DNA from: an uncultured Prevotella sp.
GTDB taxonomy: Bacteria; Bacteroidota; Bacteroidia; Bacteroidales; Bacteroidaceae
Assembly (NCBI GenBank): GCA_934183355.1
Contig: CAKPST010000030.1
Location: 1 to 28,591 of the forward strand
DNA length: 28,591 bases
Direction of reading: 5' to 3'
Each line of letters opens with the position of its first letter. Position 1 is the stretch's first letter. A model generated the notes under the pieces. That model saw nothing but the letters and a program-made list of their open reading frames with translations. It was not told where the DNA came from and did no database searches. Positions 1-7,564 of the stretch are shown one piece after another. The position numbers and the translations under genes are program-made.

Positions 1-68
1 GGAATAAGCATGTAGAAAGCATATGGTTTCCCTGTTTGGACGTGGGTTCGAATCCCACCAGCTCCACC
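1..68 (+). ncRNA. ssrA: tmRNA (transfer-messenger RNA), 3' end only
   Basis: This is the 3' part of the RNA that rescues stalled ribosomes by tagging unfinished proteins. The T-arm is visible as GTGGG, loop TTCGAAT, then CCCAC, followed by the 3' acceptor strand CAGCTCC and discriminator A66. The stretch before it (AAGCATGTAGAAAGC, TGGTTTCCC, GGAC) matches the conserved end of bacterial tmRNA rather than an ordinary tRNA anticodon arm. The genome reads CCC after the discriminator, so the terminal CCA is apparently not fully encoded. The tag-coding part lies upstream of the window. A terminator follows at once. Confidence 0.88.
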
Positions 69-73
69 CTAAC

Positions 74-107
74 AAAAAAGTCGCTGAAATTCAGCGACTT
101 TTTTTTG
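74..107. terminator. Bidirectional intrinsic terminator between ssrA and the efflux operon
   Basis: A 9-bp perfect stem (AGTCGCTGA at 79-87, TCAGCGACT at 91-99) closes a 3-nt loop. It is flanked by an A-run on the left and eight T on the right, so it can stop transcription from ssrA on the plus strand and from the efflux operon that ends at 132 on the minus strand. Confidence 0.88.
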
Positions 108-131
108 TTTTTTGCCTTTATTTTCATTGTA

Positions 132-1310
132 TCACTTATCACATTTACTTACTTGCCAACGTGTCACCAACGTTGCCAATACTCCATATACCACTGCTTG
201 CATCCACATAGCCTTAACTTCGGGGATGATGTCGCCAAAGACTCCGCCGAGGGTGTTCATCTTGATGAAACCCTGTATGCCAAATGTGGAAGGGAAGAGG
301 CATGAAAACCACTGCCAGAATTCTGGGATGTTGCTCTTAGGCCACGACACACCCGACATAAAGAGGAAGGGCACAGAGGTGAACACCACAAGCAACATGA
401 CATTCTCACGCTGACGAATGACATACGAGAAGGTGATAGCAAAGTAGATGCAGGCAAGCAGATAGGGCACTACAAAAAGGGCGAAGTCGTAGGCATGCAG
501 CATCTGCACAAAGTGGAACAGACGTGGCACTGCCAGCAACACCCATGTGGCTATGAGCAAGAAGAGAACGAAAAATCCCATCGTGCGTCCTATCATGATG
601 CGTGCAAGTCCGAATGGGCGCTCATACATCGGTGTGAGACGTGAAAAGCGTCGTTTCTCGTAGCTTGTGCCGTAGGCAATGCCAATACCGAGCAAGAGCA
701 CCTGCTGAATAATGAGAACAAGCACACCAGGCAGAATGAAATTGCCATATCCACCTGTATTGTTGAATATAGGCACATCGCTAATCTGCATTGGAGTAGT
801 AGTCAGTTGGTCGTCGCGTGTGGTGTAGTTGCCCGAACGTGATATCTGTATGTTGGCGTTCATATCAGCAGCCACGGCAGTGCATGTCTGGAATATAGCC
901 TTGTAGGTGAGCATGAGTCCCATGTTACAGTAGACACTGACGTGAGCCTGCTGCATTCGCCTAAGCTGACGGTCGAAATCCTCAGGCAATAGGATGATGC
1001 CATAGACATCCTGCTTGCCAACAAGACGGCTCGCCTCCTCAAGGTTGTTGCAATAGGCAGCCACCTGAACGTCGGGCGAGGCATCGACATGGCGCACAAA
1101 CTCGCGACTCGTCTGGCTGTGGGAGTTGTCTACCACCGCCACAGGCACCTCTCGCACCACCTCGTTGTTGTATATCCACGAGTAGAGTATAGGGTAGGCA
1201 AGCGGCAAAAGGATGACAAAGAGCAACGCTCCCTCATCCTTGAACATGTCGCGCATCTCGTGCAGCCACACCTTGGCGGTGTCCTCCCAGAATGTTGTTA
1301 TCTTGTTCAT
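132..1310 (-). CDS. ABC-2 type transporter permease (second permease of efflux operon)
   Basis: 392-aa inner-membrane protein of the ABC-2 permease family (YhhJ/YbhS-like). One transmembrane helix lies near residues 28-46 (ALLFVILLPLAYPILYSWIY). A large extracytoplasmic domain follows (about residues 50-190, with the family's typical VPVAVVDNSHSQTSREF segment), then about five membrane helices in the C-terminal half. In this family the permease forms the membrane channel of a tripartite ATP-driven exporter with a HlyD adaptor and a TolC channel. It is the last gene of the minus-strand operon, 26 nt after the sister permease, and ends at the ssrA-side terminator. No nucleotide-binding domain is present in this protein. 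The substrate cannot be told from sequence; in characterised relatives it is drugs or lipophilic compounds. Confidence 0.88.
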   Translation of the reverse strand: MNKITTFWEDTAKVWLHEMRDMFKDEGALLFVILLPLAYPILYSWIYNNEVVREVPVAVVDNSHSQTSREFVRHVDASPDVQVAAYCNNLEEASRLVGKQDVYGIILLPEDFDRQLRRMQQAHVSVYCNMGLMLTYKAIFQTCTAVAADMNANIQISRSGNYTTRDDQLTTTPMQISDVPIFNNTGGYGNFILPGVLVLIIQQVLLLGIGIAYGTSYEKRRFSRLTPMYERPFGLARIMIGRTMGFFVLFLLIATWVLLAVPRLFHFVQMLHAYDFALFVVPYLLACIYFAITFSYVIRQRENVMLLVVFTSVPFLFMSGVSWPKSNIPEFWQWFSCLFPSTFGIQGFIKMNTLGGVFGDIIPEVKAMWMQAVVYGVLATLVTRWQVSKCDK

Positions 1311-1336
1311 TGTTTAATATCGTTGACAACTGAATA

Positions 1337-2542
1337 TTATTCCATGTATACGTATTCTCTGAATGCCTTGCCTATGCGCATCATCACGAATGCTGGAGCA
1401 CCGGCAAAGAAGGCTAAGGCAGCCACATTGAGAGCCACATCTGTCCACGGATTGCCACCAAACACCACTATCTCGTAGATGATGAAGAAGTGGCGCATGG
1501 GGAACAGCTGCGCCATTGACTGCAAGGCAGGGTCCATAGCGAGCGTCGGGAACGCCGTACCCACCATCGAAAAACTGAGCACACCCCACAACGAGCACAT
1601 GCTCATAGCCATACGCATAGACGGGAAGAGTCCGAACATGAACACTCCGAAGCCCTGTGCCGCCAATACCGTCAGCACACCGAGGGCGATGATGCTACCC
1701 CAACCTCCAGGATGGGGGAAGTCGAGAATGCCGAACGTATAGTATAGGTAGCCAAGCATTATGATGAGCCAAATAATGGCTTGCGGAATCATCTTGCCCA
1801 TGACAGCTATGAAGGGATTGCCTTCGACACGGGCATATAATTCACTCGCCGTGTTCATCTTCAGTTCAGAGCCCATAGAATAGGCAGTGACAAGGAATAT
1901 GAAGAGTAGCAGACACGTAGGCACAAGCATTGTCGAGAGATAGACATTGTAGTTGAGCCATGGGTTGCCTACAGGATGCAAATCGATGACGACGGGTTGC
2001 AAGAACGACATTATCTGGTCGTTGGTGTAGCCCTTGGCTGTCATCACCGACTTGCCCACACCAGCCGTGCCGAGTGTGGCGACGGTCTTCAAGTCCTTGA
2101 ACACAAGCGAGCCTGCCGTCAGCGAGGCGTAGCTATAGTAGTAGCTCACCTTAGGCTGACGTGATGCAAGTAGGTCGGACGTGGTGCCCTTGGGGAAATA
2201 CAGAAATCCGTAAATCTCATTATGCTGCATGGCGAGCCGAGCCGCGTCGAACGTGGGATAATGAGCTACCACCTTAGACGACTGGAACGAGTCGAGCATG
2301 CGTGTCATCTTGCGCGTAGTGGCAGAGTTGTCTAGGTCGACAACACCCACTGGCATGTCCTGTGGCTGTCCCTCGTGCATTAGCGACGTGAAGAAGAATG
2401 TCACGAATATTGGGAAAACCACCATTGAGAAGAGATAGACACGGTTGGACTTGAGTCGTCGACACTCACGCAAGATGATGGATAGGAGCCTTAGCCCCAG
2501 GCTGGTATGTGTTGTTGGATTGTCTTTTTCAGAATGGGACAT
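1337..2542 (-). CDS. ABC-2 type transporter permease (first permease of efflux operon)
   Basis: 401-aa inner-membrane protein, paralogous in architecture to the downstream gene. It has an N-terminal helix (about residues 37-55, VYLFSMVVFPIFVTFFF), a long extracytoplasmic domain with MPVGVVDLDNSATTRKM near residue 70, and five or so C-terminal helices. Two different permeases side by side suggest a heterodimeric membrane unit. It is preceded by the HlyD-type gene (35-nt gap) and followed by the second permease (26-nt gap), which indicates one transcript. The start ATG at 2542 leaves a 30-residue cytoplasmic N-terminus before the first helix, as expected. No ATPase gene adjoins it, so the motor must be encoded elsewhere if this is a true ABC exporter. 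Confidence 0.88.
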   Translation of the reverse strand: MSHSEKDNPTTHTSLGLRLLSIILRECRRLKSNRVYLFSMVVFPIFVTFFFTSLMHEGQPQDMPVGVVDLDNSATTRKMTRMLDSFQSSKVVAHYPTFDAARLAMQHNEIYGFLYFPKGTTSDLLASRQPKVSYYYSYASLTAGSLVFKDLKTVATLGTAGVGKSVMTAKGYTNDQIMSFLQPVVIDLHPVGNPWLNYNVYLSTMLVPTCLLLFIFLVTAYSMGSELKMNTASELYARVEGNPFIAVMGKMIPQAIIWLIIMLGYLYYTFGILDFPHPGGWGSIIALGVLTVLAAQGFGVFMFGLFPSMRMAMSMCSLWGVLSFSMVGTAFPTLAMDPALQSMAQLFPMRHFFIIYEIVVFGGNPWTDVALNVAALAFFAGAPAFVMMRIGKAFREYVYME

Positions 2543-2577
2543 TGGTGAAACTAAAGTATATACAAATGTTTATGTTT

Positions 2578-3564
2578 TTACTTCTTGAGCACTAACGACA
2601 TGCCAGGACGCAGTCCCTCAATCTTGTCAATAGGACGCGCCTTCACCTCAAACGTCTTGAGGTCGTACTGTCCGTTGGACTTCGTAGCCTTCCACACAGC
2701 GTATGAGCCTTGATCCTTGATGTAGTAGACCTTCATGCGTATCTCGCGACTATATGCAGGCACGTAAGCTTTGATGACACTGCCTATCTTCATACCGTCG
2801 AGCTGATCCTCGCGTACATTAAATGTACCCCAGATGTCGTCCATGATAGATACAGACATGATGGGCGAACCAGTGCCAACGAGTTCGCCTACCTTAGGAT
2901 AGACATCACTCACCTCACCTGACATCTGGGCAATCTGCATTGTCTCGTGTATGTATGAGTTGACCTCAGCCACAGCGCCCTTAGCACGGCTCACCTGTGC
3001 GGCAGCAGCCTTCTTCTCCTCAGCACGTGCACCGTTGACAGCCATGTCGTACTGGCTCTGCGCTGCCTTCACCTGTGCCTCATAAGCCTTGTAGTTGGCA
3101 AAAGCCTCGTCGCGCTTCTGTGCTGTCATCACTCCCTCGTCGAAAAGACGCTGCACACGTGTATACGATTTCTTAGCGATGTCGAGTCCAGCCTTAGCCT
3201 GCTGTAGCACGGCAAACGCAGCACGCACCTGTTCCTTGCGTGCTCCATTGTTAGCCATCTCGTCCATAGCCGAGGCAGCGTTCTCAGCCGAGCGTGCCTG
3301 TTCCATCTTGGCACGCACCTCGGGTGCATCGAGAATGGCGAGTGTGTCGCCCGCCTTGACATAATCGCCCTCCTTGACACGGAGTTCGAGGATGCGTCCG
3401 GGCACCTTGCTCGACACGCGATATTCGGACACTTCCACCTGACCCTGAATCACTTCGGGTTCCTGCTTGAGCGACAGTGCGCCAATGATGGCTACCGCCG
3501 CCACCACAGCAGTGGAGCAAGCGGCAGTGATGATAATGTTCTTATGTTGTGATTTTTCTGACAT
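2578..3564 (-). CDS. HlyD/EmrA-family periplasmic adaptor (membrane fusion protein)
   Basis: 328-aa adaptor expected to bridge the inner-membrane permeases and the TolC-type channel. Residues about 9-31 form a membrane anchor (IIITAACSTAVVAAVAIIGAL). A split lipoyl/biotinyl-like half follows (SSKVPGRILELRVKEGDYVKAGDTLAILD, quoted here as the region near residues 52-80), then an Ala/Lys/Gln-rich alpha-hairpin (about 82-205), a second lipoyl half with VSDVYPKVGELVGTG, and a beta-barrel domain to the end. Length and order fit the YbhG/YhiI-type adaptors of ABC-2 exporters. It sits between the TolC-type gene (21-nt gap) and the permeases. Confidence 0.9.
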   Translation of the reverse strand: MSEKSQHKNIIITAACSTAVVAAVAIIGALSLKQEPEVIQGQVEVSEYRVSSKVPGRILELRVKEGDYVKAGDTLAILDAPEVRAKMEQARSAENAASAMDEMANNGARKEQVRAAFAVLQQAKAGLDIAKKSYTRVQRLFDEGVMTAQKRDEAFANYKAYEAQVKAAQSQYDMAVNGARAEEKKAAAAQVSRAKGAVAEVNSYIHETMQIAQMSGEVSDVYPKVGELVGTGSPIMSVSIMDDIWGTFNVREDQLDGMKIGSVIKAYVPAYSREIRMKVYYIKDQGSYAVWKATKSNGQYDLKTFEVKARPIDKIEGLRPGMSLVLKK

Positions 3565-3585
3565 AATAGTTTTTATATAGTGTTG

Positions 3586-5073
3586 TTACTGTAATACACC
3601 GAGAGCCTTCTTGAGGTTCACCTGGCTTAGCTTGACATCTATCTCGGCATCTATCTTCTGCGACTGAGCCTGTAGCCACGCTGTCTGTGCAGCCATAACA
3701 TCGGTAGTCTGTATGACACCTTCCTTGAATCCGAGGTTGGCACAACGCAGATTCTCCTCGGCGTTCTCCACATTCTTGGTAGCCATGGCGAGTCGGCGGT
3801 TGGCCTCCTTCACCTTGAACTGGCTCTGGCTCACTTGTAGCTCTATCTTCTCACGCACGTCGTCCTTCTCAAGTTCGACGATAGACGAGGCTATCTTGCT
3901 GGCACGTACCTTATATGTACCCTCCATCCAGTTCCACAAAGGCACACGCACCATCACGCCGACATTCCAAACGCCAGAGAGCTTGCGCTCGAAACCATTG
4001 TATACATTAGGATTGGTGGCGAGATAACCGCCTGTGAGCAAAACCTGTGGCATGTATGCGGCACGCACCAACTTAGTGGCTTGGCGACTGAGGTCTACGG
4101 AGTTCTGCAAGAGTTTCAGTTCTGGACGATTCTCCATAGCCATCTCACGACTTGCCTCCTCCTCGTTGCCCATAGCAGCTAGATTCTCGGCTTCCTCATC
4201 GGCTAGCGTAATGTTGGAGTCGACATCCATGCCACACAACTGACAGAGCAGCATCTTGGAGAGTGCAAGTCCATTCTCAGCCTGTGTGAGTGACATCTCA
4301 GCCTCGTTCACCTTCACGTCCACCTTGAGTCCGTCGGCACGTGTAGCTACGCCCTCGCCAATCATCTTCTTGACATCGTCGTCGAGCTTCTTCACCACGG
4401 CGAGATAGCTCTCGGCGAGACGCTTCTTGTGATTGACAGACACAACAGTCCAGTAAGCTTTGTCGATGGAGTGGATAGTGTTCTGAGTAGAGGAGTTGAT
4501 ATTGTTCTGCGCCATCTCCTCGGCTATTTGCGCCATCTTGTTGGCTGCGGTGATAGCTCCACCCATGTATACGGGCTGTGTCACCATCACGGAGAGCGCA
4601 TACATCTGGCGTGTGTCGGTGTTAAGCGCGTCGACAAACTTCTGTCCGACGTGATTGACAGCCTCACCAATCTTACCACCCACCTGTCCAAACATATTTC
4701 CGAGCGAGGAAGCCTGGTCGGGGGTGAGTATACCCTGCTGTGCAAGGTTGCTGAGAGCTCCGGCAAGGTCGTTGTGAAGCGCACCAGTAGCGTTGGTGCC
4801 AGCATGAGACAGAGCCGACTTCTGATCCTTGCTCAACAATGATATCTGGCGGCTTGTCAATTCGTAGCCACCGAGCGCACTAATGTGTGGCAGATACTTG
4901 GTCTTAGCAGCCTTGGAGGTGTAGTGTGCCATGTCGAGCTGTAGGCGCGACGCCGAAAGCGTCTTGTTGTTGCGCAGTGCCATCGCCCTACAACTGTCGA
5001 GCGAAAGCACTTGCTGTGCCTGAGCCTGAAGGGTAGACACCGCCAGGGCCAATATTAAAAGTTTATGCTTCAT
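3586..5073 (-). CDS. TolC-family outer-membrane efflux protein
   Basis: 495-aa outer-membrane channel subunit. The start at 5073 is chosen because it opens a clean signal peptide (MKHKLLILALAVSTLQAQA, cut before QQ); the frame can be read 29 codons further upstream but that would bury the signal peptide. The mature part begins LSLDSCRAMALRNNKTL, the usual first helix of the family, and has the two structural repeats of long helices and strands (for example the segment ENRPELKLLQNSVDLSRQ and the C-terminal AQTAWLQAQSQKIDAEID). It should form the exit duct for the adaptor and permeases encoded next. A hairpin with a T-run lies directly upstream and may limit its transcription. Confidence 0.92.
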   Translation of the reverse strand: MKHKLLILALAVSTLQAQAQQVLSLDSCRAMALRNNKTLSASRLQLDMAHYTSKAAKTKYLPHISALGGYELTSRQISLLSKDQKSALSHAGTNATGALHNDLAGALSNLAQQGILTPDQASSLGNMFGQVGGKIGEAVNHVGQKFVDALNTDTRQMYALSVMVTQPVYMGGAITAANKMAQIAEEMAQNNINSSTQNTIHSIDKAYWTVVSVNHKKRLAESYLAVVKKLDDDVKKMIGEGVATRADGLKVDVKVNEAEMSLTQAENGLALSKMLLCQLCGMDVDSNITLADEEAENLAAMGNEEEASREMAMENRPELKLLQNSVDLSRQATKLVRAAYMPQVLLTGGYLATNPNVYNGFERKLSGVWNVGVMVRVPLWNWMEGTYKVRASKIASSIVELEKDDVREKIELQVSQSQFKVKEANRRLAMATKNVENAEENLRCANLGFKEGVIQTTDVMAAQTAWLQAQSQKIDAEIDVKLSQVNLKKALGVLQ

Positions 5074-5082
5074 CTTGATGAT

Positions 5083-5116
5083 AAAAAATAGTATGGCATA
5101 CCATAACGTATGCCAT
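5083..5116 (-). terminator. Hairpin with T-run inside the efflux operon (attenuator-like)
   Basis: A perfect 9-bp inverted repeat (ATGGCATAC at 5093-5101, GTATGCCAT at 5108-5116, loop CATAAC) lies in the 58-nt gap between the coiled-coil gene and the TolC-type gene. Read on the minus strand it is followed after a few bases by TTTTTT (5083-5088). This has the form of a weak intrinsic terminator within the operon. It could lower expression of the four transport genes relative to the first gene. Confidence 0.6.
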
Positions 5117-5131
5117 CGTGTTAAGAAGTGC

Positions 5132-6013
5132 TTACTTGAATGAGAAACTGCGCGAACCAATCATGTTGCCGTCGGCAAAGATGCTCACCTGATAAGTGCC
5201 TTCCATGAGCGACTGCGACACATTCCAGTAGGTGCTCAGCGATGTCTCACGTCCATCATAATCCACAGTCTTCTTCATCGAAGCCTCAAGCGAACGGTTC
5301 TGATAGTTGAATGAGCCGCCACCACCTAGCACTGTGCCAGACGGAGTGCTGATGCGCACATAGAATGTCTTCTGTCCGTTCTGTGCAGTCACGTTCTTGG
5401 CAATAGTGAAGTTCACCTGTATGGTCTTAGCCTTAGAAGTTTTGTCGGTAGACTTGCCCTTCTTGTTCTTGAGCTGCATTGAGATGCCTGTAGCGTCGAG
5501 CTGTGCGGCAATAGCCACCTTCTCAGAGAGCGACGCACGCTCGGTGTTGAGACCCTCTATCTGACGTGTAGCCTCGCTATACTGTCCGCGAATGCGTGAG
5601 TTCTCGGCTGTGAGGTTCTGGTTGAGACGGTTGAGCGAGTCGATTTCGAGCACATAGCTACGCAATACGGCACGCACAGTGGCAAGCTCCTTCTTGAGAC
5701 GTGCTATCTCGCGAGCATCGTTAGCCTTAGTATCTTTGAGTTCCTTGAGTAGACGTTCGGTCTTCTCCTGCTCGGCAGTGAGCTGCGCCACGATAGAGTC
5801 GTTGCTTATCTGCGCCTTCATCTCGCTATATTGATTGGCAAACTGCTGATACTCGTTCTCCATCTCCTTCTTGTCGAGGTCGGCGAGTTCCTGCATAGCC
5901 TTGTTTTCCTTCTTCTGATTGTCAAGATTCACATAGAGATAAGCGATGGTGCCAACAAGGGCAAGTCCAACAATACCCGCTACTATCCCAGTAATGAGCT
6001 TTTTCTTTTCCAT
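5132..6013 (-). CDS. Membrane-anchored coiled-coil protein of unknown function
   Basis: 293-aa protein that I cannot assign to a named family. It starts with a short basic segment (MEKKKL) and one hydrophobic helix (about residues 6-28), followed by roughly 140 residues of heptad-rich coiled coil (about 30-172, rich in Glu, Lys, Gln and Leu). The last about 110 residues look like a compact beta-rich domain (from KAKTIQVNFTIAKNVTA to GSRSFSFK). The topology suggests an inner-membrane anchor with the coiled coil and beta domain in the periplasm, but a cytoplasmic location cannot be excluded. It is the first gene after the operon promoter at 6063-6093 and is followed by an attenuator-like hairpin and the tripartite exporter genes, so a role in assembling or regulating that exporter is an inference from position only. 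Confidence 0.75.
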   Translation of the reverse strand: MEKKKLITGIVAGIVGLALVGTIAYLYVNLDNQKKENKAMQELADLDKKEMENEYQQFANQYSEMKAQISNDSIVAQLTAEQEKTERLLKELKDTKANDAREIARLKKELATVRAVLRSYVLEIDSLNRLNQNLTAENSRIRGQYSEATRQIEGLNTERASLSEKVAIAAQLDATGISMQLKNKKGKSTDKTSKAKTIQVNFTIAKNVTAQNGQKTFYVRISTPSGTVLGGGGSFNYQNRSLEASMKKTVDYDGRETSLSTYWNVSQSLMEGTYQVSIFADGNMIGSRSFSFK

Positions 6014-6062
6014 AATTTGTTTATTTGATATATCAATTTTAATAAAATAGTTTAAACATGTG

Positions 6063-6093
6063 CAAAGTTATAGGAATATAATTAAAGCACAAA
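6063..6093 (-). promoter_or_regulatory. Promoter of the efflux operon
   Basis: On the minus strand the sequence reads TTTG (6093-6090), 19 bp, then TAACTTTG (6070-6063) followed by CAC. This matches the Bacteroidota primary sigma factor consensus. Transcription would start near 6056, about 43 nt before the coiled-coil gene. Confidence 0.75.
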
Positions 6094-6183
6094 AAAATGA
6101 TAGTTGTAAATAAATAATGTTTCCTAAAAATATAGATTAATAACGAAAAAACGAACAAAACGACGTATTGTTTTGTTCTAATA

Positions 6184-6215
6184 TTTGTCATTATGATAGA
6201 AAATAGGTATTTTTG
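6184..6215 (+). promoter_or_regulatory. Promoter of the TlpA-like gene
   Basis: TTTG (6184-6187), 20 bp, then TATTTTTG (6208-6215) followed by CA: a full match to the Bacteroidota promoter form. It predicts a leader of about 50 nt. It diverges from the efflux promoter about 90 bp away; the AT-rich region 6014-6272 holds only these two promoters as far as I can see. Confidence 0.75.
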
Positions 6216-6272
6216 CATGTCCGCAATCAACATGCAATTGCTACGCACACATATTATTAATAAACAAATTTA

Positions 6273-7385
6273 ATGTATTATATGAATAACATCATCACCA
6301 CTGCTGCCATGGCATTTGTAGCCACCGCAGCCTTTGCACAGCAGACCACAGACTACAGCATCAAGGGTACATGCCCTTCGGACGTAAAGAAAGTGTACAT
6401 CATGAGCCTCAACGGACCACGTCCAAGTGTAACAGACAGCATCAACGTGACCAACGGCACATTCACCATCAAGGGCAGCGCCGACAAGGACGCACTGCTG
6501 GGACTGAGCGTGACACAATCTAGCTATATGCCTTTCTTCAACGACGGCACTCCCATCACCGCCAACATGGAGAAGAAGACCATCAATGGCTCGGCTCTCA
6601 ACAACAAACTCAACGCTTACGACACAGAGTTGGACGCATTCAGCGAGCAGATGCGACCACTATACGATAAATACGACAACGCCTACAAGAACGGTGCATC
6701 TGAAGAACAGATAAAGGCTATCGTAAAAGAGATACAGCCACAGGTGGAGGCCATCAACGAGAAGATGAACGCACGCAAGCTGGAGATTGTTAAGGAAAAT
6801 CTTGACAACCTCATTCCTGCCGTTTATCTTGGCGACCTCATCTATGACTTAGAGTTCCCCGAATTGCAGGAGTTGCTTGATGCCAAACATGTATATACCA
6901 GCCATCCGGCGCTGACTGGTGCTAAGCGCTATGTAAGTGTGCTTGCCAAGAAGATGGCATTCATAGGCAAGAAGTTTGCTGACATCGAAGAGAACGCCGT
7001 TGATGGCAAGCCACACAAGTTGTCTGAATATTTGGGCAAGGGCAACTATGTACTCATCGATTTCTGGGCTTCGTGGTGTGGTCCGTGCCGTGGCGAGATG
7101 CCTAACGTGAAGGCTGCCTACGAGAAGTACAAGTCGAAGGGATTCAACATTGTGGGATTGTCATTTGACAGCAAACTCGAAAGCTGGGTGAAGGCTATCA
7201 ACGACATGCAGATTCCTTGGATTCACCTCTCCGACCTCAAGGGATGGAAGACTATCGCTGGTAAAACTTACGGCATAACATCTATTCCATCAAGCTTCCT
7301 CGTCGACCCAGAAGGCACTATCATAGCCGCTGACTTGAGAGGTGAGAAATTGGGAGATAAGCTGAAGGAGATATATGGATTCTAA
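6273..7385 (+). CDS. TlpA-like thiol-disulfide oxidoreductase with N-terminal DUF4369-like domain
   Basis: 370-aa exported protein. The signal peptide ends AAFA before QQTTDY. Residues about 25-125 form a beta-rich domain like DUF4369, common at the N-terminus of Bacteroidota thioredoxin-like proteins. A helical linker follows (about 125-215), then a thioredoxin domain (about 232-370) with the redox motif W268-C-G-P-C272 and the cis-proline segment GITSIPSSFLVDPEG. Such proteins reduce or reshuffle disulfides in the periplasm; the partner is not evident here. ATG codons at 6273 and 6282 are both possible; the second gives the more ordinary signal peptide (MNNIITTAAMAFVATAAFA). The gene has its own promoter and is followed by a large hairpin. 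Confidence 0.92.
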   Translation: MYYMNNIITTAAMAFVATAAFAQQTTDYSIKGTCPSDVKKVYIMSLNGPRPSVTDSINVTNGTFTIKGSADKDALLGLSVTQSSYMPFFNDGTPITANMEKKTINGSALNNKLNAYDTELDAFSEQMRPLYDKYDNAYKNGASEEQIKAIVKEIQPQVEAINEKMNARKLEIVKENLDNLIPAVYLGDLIYDLEFPELQELLDAKHVYTSHPALTGAKRYVSVLAKKMAFIGKKFADIEENAVDGKPHKLSEYLGKGNYVLIDFWASWCGPCRGEMPNVKAAYEKYKSKGFNIVGLSFDSKLESWVKAINDMQIPWIHLSDLKGWKTIAGKTYGITSIPSSFLVDPEGTIIAADLRGEKLGDKLKEIYGF

Positions 7386-7424
7386 GTAAAGAATCCCAAC
7401 CTGTTTAACGAATAATAATAAGAA

Positions 7425-7530
7425 GAAGACAACAACATCAACAACAAGTCGACAACATATAGTAATATGTATGCCATGCCAACTGGCAAGGCTATAAATG
7501 TTGTTGATTTGTTATTGATTGTTGTCGTTC
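7425..7530 (+). repeat. Long imperfect hairpin between the TlpA-like and MATE genes
   Basis: Left arm 7428-7458 can pair with right arm 7498-7526 almost continuously: GACAACAA with TTGTTGTC at the base, then a 2-nt bulge, one C-A mismatch and two G-U pairs. The loop 7459-7497 holds a smaller stem (GCC.TGCC at 7473-7480 with GGCA.GGC at 7485-7492). The whole structure covers about 100 of the 179 bases between the two genes. There is no T-run after it, so it is not a standard intrinsic terminator. It could be a transcript-end stabiliser, a leader structure of the MATE gene, or a MITE-like remnant. Confidence 0.55.
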
Positions 7531-7564
7531 TAATACTAAAACACTTCTAATAGCAAACGAAAGT

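Noticed and set aside
5074..5160. Upstream extension of the TolC-type frame
   Set aside because: It would overlap the coiled-coil gene, read through the hairpin at 5093-5116 and displace the clear signal peptide beginning at 5073.
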